Source of the DNA: JBDTCS01 sp039923455
Lineage (GTDB): Bacteria; Bacteroidota; Ignavibacteria; Palsa-1295
DNA length: 7,677 nt
Direction of reading: 5' to 3'
Assembly: GCA_039923455.1 (NCBI GenBank)
Contig: JBDTCS010000219.1
Coordinates: forward strand, 1-7,677
The translations under genes were made by a program, and so were the position numbers. Below, piece by piece: positions 1 to 6,299 of this stretch (positions are counted from its first letter, which is position 1; every line of letters starts with the position of its first letter). The notes under the pieces are model-generated. The model ran no database searches. It saw only the letters and a list, made by a program, of their open reading frames with translations, and was not told the DNA's origin.

Positions 1-1635
1 GCAACCGACGATTATCAATACTTGCACGGCATTGCTCCGATCTCCGGCATCGGCGCGATCTTCGCCCCATTCGCACGAGCTGACCCCAATCAAAGTTTTT
101 TCCGACCGCTTGCGAACGCCACAATGGCAATCGACTTTTTGGTCTATGGCTGGAATGGTGGCGCACATCATATTACGAATCTCTTCTTTCATCTCGCCGT
201 AACGCTGCTACTGTATTTCGCTTGCAGACGAATCTTCCTGCTCAAGCTTTGGGAGGCGTTGCTCGCAACATTTATTTTTGGTACGCTCGGTTCGCATGAC
301 CCGAATCTCTTGCTAATCACAGCCAGAGCCGATTTGCTCTCGACGTTCTTTGTTCTCGCCGCACTCATGTTCGAGCGAGAATCGCGTGAAGAAAAAGACG
401 GGCAACTGCTCTGGCGAATTCTTGGTGTGCTCTCGTTTTTGCTCGGGCTTGCTTCGAAGGAAATAGCGGTGATGGTGATACCGCTAATCATCTTTCTGTT
501 TGATCTGAAACCCGGTCAGTTCAATCGAAAGGGGATCATGAATGCAATTGAAAATATCGCACCGTATGTCGTGGTACTCGTACCGTTCTATCTCTATCGC
601 ACGAACTACACCGCGTCAATCTTTGCCAGCCAACCGATTCAATCCGAGGGTATGAGTTCACCATTCGCGTTTCTACGGAATGGAGCTTATGGTGCAGCAT
701 ATTTGCTTTTTCCATTAGACCTCAAGACCGCTACGTCGATTCTAAATCACGCAAAGATGCCCGCGCTCGCGTTAGCAGGAGTGTTTGCCTGCGGACTTGT
801 TTGGATTCTCACGCGCAAGAGTGTACGCTCAGAGTTAAAGCAGCTCTATGCTCCGCTTGTCTTTACATTCTTCACAGGCTTCATCGTCTTACAATCCTTC
901 GAGCGCTGGCGACTCTATATGCCCTCTGTCGGGGCCGTTGTGCTAATTGTACTCGTGCTCAAAATTCTCTGGGGTGAACCGGCACATCGCAATACTGTGA
1001 TGCGCTATGCATTGCTTTTGATGTTCGGAGCTTGGATGCTCTTTCAGTGGAATCACGCCTGGCGTGCCGAGCGAAATTTGCAAGCCAATAGCGCCTTGCT
1101 CGGACGATTGAAAAATAATCTAGGCGCCCTACTTTCTGAGCGGCCTCAGCGGCCGCTCTATGTTCAGTTCGTAACTGTACCGGCGAAGCTTGGGAGCTCA
1201 AGCGTGATGCAGCTTGGCGTGGAAGACCTTTTAAAGCAAGCTGAACTCGAACGCCTTGGTGGAGCAGATTACAAACTCGCAAGCATCGCGAACGAAAAGC
1301 TGGAAGCACAAGTCGCCGTCGAAATCTATGCGCTCGACGCGGCAAGAGGATATCAAGATGTGAAGATCGATGAGCTAACGCCGCGGTCGTTCATGGTAAG
1401 CGTGCCGAAAGGATCAGCGACGAATATTATTCCCTCGATGGGATTTACGGCTGGTGTTGCAAGACGCGATTGGGAATTGCGGCAAGGTGATACGCTGCGC
1501 CTACCCGGTGTGCGCGTGACGCTCGTCGAAGCCGAAGGACCGGTAGCCTCAAAACTTGCGGTTGATCTTACCGATAGTATGTTCACTCCGATGATCTTTG
1601 ATGTAGATCGCTTTCGATTCGCGAATACGAAATAG
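1..1635 (+). CDS. TMTC/GT39-like GT-C membrane glycosyltransferase, N-terminus missing
   Basis: The frame is open from base 1 to a TAG stop at 1633-1635, giving 544 residues; the true start lies left of the window, so a TTG at 22 should not be taken as the start. Seen: an Asp-Asp pair at residues 3-4 (the usual acidic pair of the first periplasmic loop of GT-C enzymes), FRPL at 34-37, NLFFH at 60-64, RADLL at about 109-113 and SKE at about 152-154. The order Asp pair, RPL, N-L-x-x-H, RADLL, SKE matches the TMTC/DUF1736 type of O-mannosyltransferase-like proteins. About ten hydrophobic segments fill the first 355 residues; the last 180 or so are soluble and carry no TPR repeats that I recognise, unlike many TMTC proteins. 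Inferred role: transfer of a sugar from a polyprenyl-phosphate donor on the periplasmic face. The sugar and acceptor are unknown. It converges on the dehydrogenase gene with 36 bp between stops. Confidence 0.8.
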   Translation, partial: ATDDYQYLHGIAPISGIGAIFAPFARADPNQSFFRPLANATMAIDFLVYGWNGGAHHITNLFFHLAVTLLLYFACRRIFLLKLWEALLATFIFGTLGSHDPNLLLITARADLLSTFFVLAALMFERESREEKDGQLLWRILGVLSFLLGLASKEIAVMVIPLIIFLFDLKPGQFNRKGIMNAIENIAPYVVVLVPFYLYRTNYTASIFASQPIQSEGMSSPFAFLRNGAYGAAYLLFPLDLKTATSILNHAKMPALALAGVFACGLVWILTRKSVRSELKQLYAPLVFTFFTGFIVLQSFERWRLYMPSVGAVVLIVLVLKILWGEPAHRNTVMRYALLLMFGAWMLFQWNHAWRAERNLQANSALLGRLKNNLGALLSERPQRPLYVQFVTVPAKLGSSSVMQLGVEDLLKQAELERLGGADYKLASIANEKLEAQVAVEIYALDAARGYQDVKIDELTPRSFMVSVPKGSATNIIPSMGFTAGVARRDWELRQGDTLRLPGVRVTLVEAEGPVASKLAVDLTDSMFTPMIFDVDRFRFANTK

Positions 1636-1648
1636 CATTCGCGAATCG
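1615..1648. repeat. 12-bp perfect inverted repeat at convergent gene ends
   Basis: CGATTCGCGAAT at 1615-1626 is the exact reverse complement of ATTCGCGAATCG at 1637-1648, with a 10-base loop holding the TAG stop of the left gene. Each arm contains the 10-bp palindrome ATTCGCGAAT. The position between two converging genes suggests a bidirectional transcription end or a protein-binding palindrome. There is no T-tract after the stem on either strand, so it is not a classical intrinsic terminator. The left arm is also the coding sequence for the last residues of the left gene. Confidence 0.6.
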
Positions 1649-1671
1649 TTAGAACATTATCAGAGAATCGC

Positions 1672-2535
1672 TCAGGTGTACGAGTAAAATCCCTTACCGC
1701 TCTTCTTACCCAGCATACCCGCCGCAACCATCTTCTTCAATAGGGGAGAGGGACGATACTTGCTATCGCCGAGTCCATCATGTAATACATTCATGATTGC
1801 GAGGCAAACATCGAGTCCGATAAAATCTGCAAGTGCGAGCGGCCCCATTGGGTGTGCCATTCCGAGTTTCATCACGGTATCGATATCCTCCGGCTTCGCA
1901 ACGCCTTCCATCACGCAGGTGATCGCCTCGTTTATCATCGGCATCAAAATCCGATTCGAGACAAAGCCAGGAAAATCATTTACCTCAACCGGTGTCTTAC
2001 CAAGTTTTTCGGAGAGTGCCCGCACCTCGGCATAGACCTCGTCTGTCGTAGCAAGTCCGCGAATAATTTCGATGAGCTTCATCACGGGAACAGGATTAAA
2101 GAAATGCATTCCGATAACACGATCTGCGCGCTTCGTGGTTGCGGCGAGCTCCGTAATCGAAATAGAACTGGTGTTCGATGCGAGTATGACACCGGTTTTT
2201 GCATTCTCATCCAGCGTCGCGAAGATTTGCTTCTTGAGATCGAAGCGCTCAGTCGCGGCTTCGACGATAAAGTCAGCGGTCTTCGCAGCATCGGCAATCG
2301 AAGTAGAAGTTGTAATCCGTCCAAGCACAACTGCTGCATCCTGTTCCGTGATGGTGCCCTTCTTGACCTGACGTGCAAGATTCGACTTGATCGTCGAGAG
2401 TCCGCGTTCGAGTGCGGCATCATTGATATCAACCATCGTCACGCTGTAACCGCTCTGTGCGAACACATGCACGATTCCATTTCCCATTGTTCCGGCACCG
2501 ATGACAGTCACGTTCTTGATATTTGCAATCGACAT
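1672..2535 (-). CDS. hbd: 3-hydroxybutyryl-CoA (3-hydroxyacyl-CoA) dehydrogenase
   Basis: A complete 287-residue protein, the usual length of the single-function bacterial enzyme, which converts (S)-3-hydroxybutyryl-CoA and acetoacetyl-CoA into each other with NAD(H) in the cytoplasm. Seen: a Rossmann nucleotide-binding motif GAGTMG at residues 13-18 and an acidic D36 at the end of the second strand, favouring NAD over NADP; the active-site set S123, H144 (in GMHFFNPVP), E156 and N194 (in NDFPGFVSNR), spaced exactly as in the human mitochondrial enzyme (137/158/170/208, offset 14); and the helical C-terminal domain ending GKKSGKGFYSY. ATG at 2535-2533 places the Rossmann motif at the expected distance. 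The gene begins 4 bp after the GT2 stop (TAA-AGAT-ATG), so it is probably co-transcribed and translationally linked. Last gene of the operon; its metabolic partner, the thiolase, is the first. Close alternatives in naming are paaH and mmgB; the in vivo chain length cannot be read from sequence. Confidence 0.94.
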   Translation of the reverse strand: MSIANIKNVTVIGAGTMGNGIVHVFAQSGYSVTMVDINDAALERGLSTIKSNLARQVKKGTITEQDAAVVLGRITTSTSIADAAKTADFIVEAATERFDLKKQIFATLDENAKTGVILASNTSSISITELAATTKRADRVIGMHFFNPVPVMKLIEIIRGLATTDEVYAEVRALSEKLGKTPVEVNDFPGFVSNRILMPMINEAITCVMEGVAKPEDIDTVMKLGMAHPMGPLALADFIGLDVCLAIMNVLHDGLGDSKYRPSPLLKKMVAAGMLGKKSGKGFYSYT

Positions 2536-2539
2536 ATCT

Positions 2540-3298
2540 TTATTTGGTTGACTTTACAAATTTGGTTTTGCTATGCAGGAGTGGAATGCGGATCATATCA
2601 CCGAGCACTGCAAGCGCGCGCAAAGGCGTATAACTGATACGTGTATCCTGATCATGCGTCCACTCGACAGGAAACTCGGCGACGCTGTAGCCCATTCGGC
2701 GCGCAAGCCAAAGCACTTCACCGTCGAAGATGACAGAGGTAAGTTTCGTTTCGGAAAAAATATCATGCGCCGCAGCTTGCGTGAATAGCTTGAAACCGCA
2801 CTGCGTATCCTGTATCTTCAATCCAAGATAGGTGCGCTGTATCAAACCGAAGAGCTTTGCAAACCGCTCACGAATGAACGACTGACTCTGTACGATCTCG
2901 GTTGCTTCGGTCGCACGTGAACCGATCGCGATCGAGATGCCTGTGCTGAGTAGCGCTTCGGCACGAGCAAGATCTTCGAGCGGCACTGCATAGTCAGCAT
3001 CCATGAATAACACGCGTTCTCCACGCGCAGCGAGCATTCCAACCCGCACCGCTTCTCCCTTTCCACGATTCGGTGTGTATTCTATCACCGAGTGAGCGAT
3101 ATGCGAGGGAAGCCCAGAAAGAATCTGCTCAGCTGCGATTGCAGTGTCGTCTTTGCTACCATCACTCACCACAATAATCTCCGAAGGTGCACCTCGCTGA
3201 GATAAAAAGGCGATGGTATACTTCAGTGTTCGCGGCAAACGATTTGCTTCATTGTAGCAAGGGATGACGATCGAAAGCGCCGGAGTTGTTTCGAGCAT
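2540..3298 (-). CDS. Family 2 glycosyltransferase, dolichyl/polyprenyl-phosphate sugar synthase-like
   Basis: A complete 252-residue GT-A fold enzyme. Seen: the N-terminal motif SIVIPCYNEANRLPRTL at 9-25; VVSDGSKDDT at 43-52 (nucleotide-sugar binding); NRGKGEAVRVGM at 77-88; the metal-binding DAD at 100-102; GSRAT at 126-130; DTQCGFKLF at 164-172; and FDGEVLWLARRMGY at 191-204. This series is typical of Alg5/dolichyl-phosphate beta-glucosyltransferase-like and DPM1-like enzymes, which load a sugar from UDP- or GDP-sugar onto a polyprenyl phosphate at the cytoplasmic membrane face. There is no membrane segment after the catalytic domain, so it is probably peripheral. The ATG shares its A with the TAA stop of the GT-C gene (TAATG at 3300-3296), a sign of coupled translation. 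Inference: it makes the lipid-linked donor that the neighbouring GT-C enzyme uses. The sugar, glucose or mannose, cannot be decided here. Confidence 0.88.
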   Translation of the reverse strand: MLETTPALSIVIPCYNEANRLPRTLKYTIAFLSQRGAPSEIIVVSDGSKDDTAIAAEQILSGLPSHIAHSVIEYTPNRGKGEAVRVGMLAARGERVLFMDADYAVPLEDLARAEALLSTGISIAIGSRATEATEIVQSQSFIRERFAKLFGLIQRTYLGLKIQDTQCGFKLFTQAAAHDIFSETKLTSVIFDGEVLWLARRMGYSVAEFPVEWTHDQDTRISYTPLRALAVLGDMIRIPLLHSKTKFVKSTK

Positions 3299-3300
3299 TA
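3296..3300 (-). other. TAATG stop/start overlap (translational coupling)
   Basis: On the minus strand the last A of the TAA stop of the GT-C gene is the first A of the ATG start of the GT2 gene. Such one-base overlaps usually let a terminating ribosome restart on the next gene, and no separate ribosome-binding site is visible. Confidence 0.75.
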
Positions 3301-4935
3301 GTGTTGTGCGTTGCTGAAATATGCGATCACACCTTTGATAGTGTCGCGGGATGTGTAGTGCGTTGCAAGTAATGACTCTAGCTCGGGAAAGCGTTTGCTA
3401 ATCACGGTCCGGCTATCATCCGGCGAATCGCCCTGCGACGTGTAACGATCACGCGTCTCGACCAAAAATAATTTTGGCGGATTGGAAGTGAGCGAATGCA
3501 CCAACTCTGCTCGTTCTTCGGGCGCGGTATAGGTCGGCTTAAAATGAATCGTGTTCAAGAATCTTGTTGCGGGTGTGCGCTTCGTCTTCCAATAAACGTA
3601 TGGTTCGAATCCGAAGACAAAGATACGGTCACTTGGCGCAGTATTTTTCAGCACGTAATTCGAGAGCGTGTCGGTCGCAATGTATCCGTTGGCCTCTCGA
3701 TTGGACATTACGACATCGTAAAACCCAACCGCAGCCGAACCAAGCTCAGCGCTCGAAGTAAATATTGTACTAAGCGCAAACAGCACAACCAGAACGAACG
3801 CCGTCATCGCGTTCATCACGGCCTCATGCATTGGATTCGATTCCGGAGCACGCAGCGATGCGAGCGCCTGAACCGCAAGCACGATACCCGTACCTATCAG
3901 TATCGCAGCCCATGGAAGCAGGATCGTATAATGATACGTGTAACCTTTATTCTGCACTTGCACTGCAACAACTGAAAGCAGAGCAGCAACAAGCAGGAAG
4001 ATTACCGAGCGAGAAAGATCTCGCGAATCCTTAAATTTCTTTTTGATCAACCACACAATCCAACCGATCGTAGCAAGTCCGACCCAGATAATGTCAAGCG
4101 CAGAAAGCGCAGTACGAAGATTTTGTACGACCGATAGTGAGCCGCTGAAATTAGTCGAACTGTACTGAAGCGTAGAGCTTGTCGTGATATGCCAGAGTGG
4201 AAGGAGTTCACCATTGATAAGCATTACGATCATCTGCACCAGCAACCCGACTCCAAACGTGCCGCTGAGCCAAACACTTTCGCGAAGTCGTGGACGCCAA
4301 TCTTTCGGATCGCGAAGCCAAAGCGCACTGAGCCCAACAGCCAGATAAATACCGTTCGTGAATTTGAAAAAAAATGTGAGCGATAGCAAAAGACCCGAAA
4401 GCACAATCCGAAACGTCGAGATCTTTCGATGCGGCTTCGCATTAAAGAGCAACCATATCGCGAGCAAAATCAGCGGGAGAGAATACGTCTCGACTTGCGC
4501 GGTGTTCCAAAAACCTTGTATGTAATATTGCAATACGAATGCGAGGGATGCAACGACTGCCGCACGCCTTCTCCAAGTTGCAGTTGCAAAGAGGCGAACG
4601 GTGAGCAGATAAATCAGCGCAATCGTCGTAAGTGCGTTTAGAAAATCGAAGAATCGGATTGCCCGAACTGATTCGCCGAACCAACGAAATGCTAAGGCAT
4701 AGACATAAAAAATATTCGGTGGCTTGATATCCCAAAAATCGAGATACGGTTTTGCACCACGCAAAATTGCTGAACCGCCATAGGCAAACGTACCTTGATC
4801 ATAAGCGAAATCCCAAAGGATCGAAGGCGCAAGCAAAATTGCGCAACCAAGAATCGTGAATCCGAATATTGCAAACGAAGAAAGCCCGCGTTTCCGTGGG
4901 CTTTGTTTTACGTGCGTCTGTTGCTGGGATTCCAT
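3298..4935 (-). CDS. GT-C fold (GT39/PMT-like) integral membrane glycosyltransferase
   Basis: A 545-residue polytopic membrane protein. Seen: a short basic N-terminus (K10, R14, K15, R16); a first membrane segment at about 20-41; then the loop AYDQGTFAYGGSAILRG with acidic D46 and YLDFWDIKPP at 64-73, the pattern of the first external loop of PMT_2/ArnT-like GT-C enzymes. About eleven further hydrophobic stretches run to residue 393, followed by a soluble C-terminal domain of about 150 residues. GT-C enzymes take a sugar from a polyprenyl phosphate and transfer it to protein, lipid or glycan outside the inner membrane. The acceptor is unknown. The ATG at 4935 is chosen because no ATG, GTG or TTG lies between it and the first membrane helix; it follows the thiolase stop by 12 bp and has no clear Shine-Dalgarno. 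Codons 11-19 contain a terminator-like hairpin. The stop overlaps the GT2 start by one base, suggesting a donor maker and donor user pair. Confidence 0.84.
   Translation of the reverse strand: MESQQQTHVKQSPRKRGLSSFAIFGFTILGCAILLAPSILWDFAYDQGTFAYGGSAILRGAKPYLDFWDIKPPNIFYVYALAFRWFGESVRAIRFFDFLNALTTIALIYLLTVRLFATATWRRRAAVVASLAFVLQYYIQGFWNTAQVETYSLPLILLAIWLLFNAKPHRKISTFRIVLSGLLLSLTFFFKFTNGIYLAVGLSALWLRDPKDWRPRLRESVWLSGTFGVGLLVQMIVMLINGELLPLWHITTSSTLQYSSTNFSGSLSVVQNLRTALSALDIIWVGLATIGWIVWLIKKKFKDSRDLSRSVIFLLVAALLSVVAVQVQNKGYTYHYTILLPWAAILIGTGIVLAVQALASLRAPESNPMHEAVMNAMTAFVLVVLFALSTIFTSSAELGSAAVGFYDVVMSNREANGYIATDTLSNYVLKNTAPSDRIFVFGFEPYVYWKTKRTPATRFLNTIHFKPTYTAPEERAELVHSLTSNPPKLFLVETRDRYTSQGDSPDDSRTVISKRFPELESLLATHYTSRDTIKGVIAYFSNAQH
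4881..4904. terminator. Terminator-like hairpin inside the 5' end of the GT-C gene
   Basis: AAAGCCCGCG at 4881-4890 pairs with CGTGGGCTTT at 4895-4904 around a TTTC loop. In + strand RNA this is a 10-bp stem with one G·U pair, followed by GTTTTA. In minus-strand RNA, the sense of the operon, it is a 7-bp AAAGCCC/GGGCTTT stem, an A·C mismatch, then two pairs closing a GAAA tetraloop, followed by the T-rich CTTCGTTT. It lies 44-67 bases past the thiolase stop, where a terminator would be expected, yet within codons 11-19 of the next gene. Possible roles: partial terminator (attenuator) lowering expression of the glycosyltransferases relative to thiolase, or a block to antisense transcription. 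It may instead be chance in a basic SPRKRG-coding stretch. Confidence 0.45.
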
Positions 4936-4947
4936 GGGAATCTGGGC

Positions 4948-6126
4948 TTAGAGTCGCTCGATGATCACGCTCGTTGCTTCACCACCGCCGATGCAGATTG
5001 CAGCGAGTCCGAAGCGTTTGTCTTGCAATTCGAGTGCGGTCATGAGTGTCAATATAATTCTTGCACCGCTTGCACCGATCGGATGCCCAAGCGCGATTGC
5101 TCCACCGAGCACGTTCAGACGCTCGGTTGGTATGCGCAATTTTTGTTGCGCGGCAAGTCCGACAACTGCGAATGCTTCGTTGAGTTCGAAGAGATCGATT
5201 TGATCAATCGTCATCTTCGCTTTATGCAAAACTTTTTCGATAGCACCAATCGGTGCTGTCGTGAACCACTCCGGCTGATGCGCGTGACTGGAATATGCGA
5301 TGATGCGTGCAGCGGGTTTCAAACCGTTCTTTGCTGCATGCTCAGCGCTTGTGAGTACAAGTGCGGCGGCTCCATCGTTGATGCTGCTTGCGTTTGCGGC
5401 CGTCACTGTTCCGCCATCTTTTTTGAAGGAAGGTTTGAGTGTTGGAATCTTGTCATACTTGACTCGACGCGGACCTTCATCTTCGCTCACCAAAACCATC
5501 TCTTTGCCTTTCTGCACTTCGATCGGAGCAATCTCGGAAGCGAAATATCCGTTGTCCATCGACTGATTCGCGAGTTTATAACTACGAATTGAAAACGCAT
5601 CTTGTGCCTCACGCGGAACGCCACACTCTGCGGCGCAAAGCTCTGCGGCAAGACCCATGTGGTAGTCATTATAGACATCCCACAAACCATCTTTGATCAT
5701 CGAGTCAATGAGCACACCGTTGCCCATCTTGTAACCCGAGCGAGCCTTATCGAGCAAGTACGGGCTGTTCGACATCGATTCCATTCCACCGGCGACGACG
5801 ATGTTCGCATCTTGCAGGAGAATCGCTTGCGCACCAGAGATAACGGCCTTCATTCCCGAGCCGCATACTTTGTTGATCGTTGTGCAGGGCACCGTGTTCG
5901 GAATCCCAGCTCCGAGCGAAGCTTGTCTCGCCGGAGCTTGACCAAGCCCAGCCGGAAGTACGCAGCCCATAAAAACTTCATCGACAGATTCTGGACTCAC
6001 GCCAGATTTTAGTAGCGCCGCTTTAATCGCATGCGAGCCCAACTTCGTCGCCGATACCTCGGCCAGCGACCCCATGAATGCCCCGATTGGTGTGCGCGCC
6101 CCTTTGAGAATAACTGCCTGCTGCAT
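4948..6126 (-). CDS. Acetyl-CoA C-acetyltransferase (thiolase)
   Basis: A 392-residue cytoplasmic thiolase, the standard family length. It condenses two acetyl-CoA to acetoacetyl-CoA or performs the reverse thiolytic cleavage. Seen: N-terminal AVILKGARTPIGAF at 4-17; the nucleophile C88 in NKVCGSGMKAV; GGMESMSN at 113-120; NASSINDGAAALVL at 245-258; NEAFA at 316-320; H348 in GGAIALGHPIGASGAR; and the second catalytic cysteine C378 in CIGGGEATS. H348 and C378 fall on the same numbers as in the Zoogloea biosynthetic thiolase, with the first cysteine offset by one. The frame stays open upstream to 6357, but family comparison fixes the start at MQQAVILKG (ATG 6126-6124); the extra frame crosses a gene remnant and another gene's end. 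Equivalent enzymes are called atoB, thlA or phaA; substrate length is not decided by sequence alone. First gene of a likely operon whose last gene is the matching dehydrogenase. Confidence 0.95.
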   Translation of the reverse strand: MQQAVILKGARTPIGAFMGSLAEVSATKLGSHAIKAALLKSGVSPESVDEVFMGCVLPAGLGQAPARQASLGAGIPNTVPCTTINKVCGSGMKAVISGAQAILLQDANIVVAGGMESMSNSPYLLDKARSGYKMGNGVLIDSMIKDGLWDVYNDYHMGLAAELCAAECGVPREAQDAFSIRSYKLANQSMDNGYFASEIAPIEVQKGKEMVLVSEDEGPRRVKYDKIPTLKPSFKKDGGTVTAANASSINDGAAALVLTSAEHAAKNGLKPAARIIAYSSHAHQPEWFTTAPIGAIEKVLHKAKMTIDQIDLFELNEAFAVVGLAAQQKLRIPTERLNVLGGAIALGHPIGASGARIILTLMTALELQDKRFGLAAICIGGGEATSVIIERL

Positions 6127-6229
6127 AAAGTTTGAGAAGTATAATTTTTGCGAAGCAAAATGGATTCTTTCCATCGGATGAGCGATCACCCACTTGCGGC
6201 ATCCTAACAGAGATGGGGGAGGAAAGTCT
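6127..6229 (-). promoter_or_regulatory. Thiolase upstream region with small perfect hairpin
   Basis: This stretch, with no gene of its own, must hold the thiolase start signals unless the gene is read from the T9SS genes upstream. Seen: a perfect inverted repeat TTTTGC-GAA-GCAAAA at 6146-6160, and on the minus strand TATACT at 6144-6139, between that repeat and the start codon. I find neither a convincing Bacteroidota promoter (TTG/TAnnTTTG pair) nor a Shine-Dalgarno. The sequence has no resemblance to the T9SS gene body, so it marks where the remnant to its right was cut off. Confidence 0.3.
6146..6160. repeat. 6-bp stem, 3-base loop inverted repeat upstream of thiolase
   Basis: TTTTGC at 6146-6151 and GCAAAA at 6155-6160 flank GAA. 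It sits 20-34 bases before the thiolase ATG, in the likely 5' leader or promoter. It is AT-rich and short, so a stable RNA structure is doubtful; a small operator is an alternative. Confidence 0.35.
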
Positions 6230-6256
6230 CCCTGCCACCGAAGCTCGGAGGCAGGG
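6230..6256. repeat. Hairpin at the inner edge of direct repeat copy A
   Basis: CCCTGCC (6230-6236) pairs with GGCAGGG (6250-6256); inside it CCGA (6238-6241) pairs with TCGG (6245-6248) around AGC, with one mismatch between the two stems. It is the counterpart of the hairpin at 7424-7452; the pair 6231/6255 is C-G here and A-T there, a compensatory change. Confidence 0.55.
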
Positions 6257-6299
6257 TAGACGCAATGAGGAAGAGTTACGATGCAATAACTTTTCGCAT
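6230..6299 (-). pseudogene. Remnant of a T9SS-protein signal-peptide start (third paralogue)
   Basis: Starting at the ATG that overlaps the T9SS gene's stop (TAATG, 6301-6297), the sequence reads MRKVIAS and then TAA, where the intact neighbour (start at 7495) reads MRKVIASL with TTA. A one-base deletion further on puts the rest of the signal peptide into another frame, which still reads ASELRWQG against ASELRGQW in the intact gene. Similarity ends near 6230, after about 23 codons, and the body of the gene is absent. This is the dead 5' end of a further tandem copy, not a working peptide gene. Its TAATG overlap is kept. Confidence 0.75.

Noticed and set aside
22..24. TTG at 22 as the start of the left-hand gene.
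   Set aside because: The frame is open to base 1 and the residues before it (D-D-Y) belong to the conserved first loop of the family; the gene is cut by the window.
1852..2637. A 261-codon + strand open frame.
   Set aside because: It is antisense to the dehydrogenase, whose catalytic residues are all in place, and resembles no family.
4795..5592. A 265-codon cysteine-rich + strand open frame.
   Set aside because: It lies antisense to the 5' end of the GT-C gene and most of the thiolase, which both have clear family motifs; the cysteines come from the complementary codon pattern.
6127..6229. A defined thiolase promoter built on TATACT.
   Set aside because: No partner element at a suitable distance was found, and the group's usual TAnnTTTG form is not matched, so only the region is reported.
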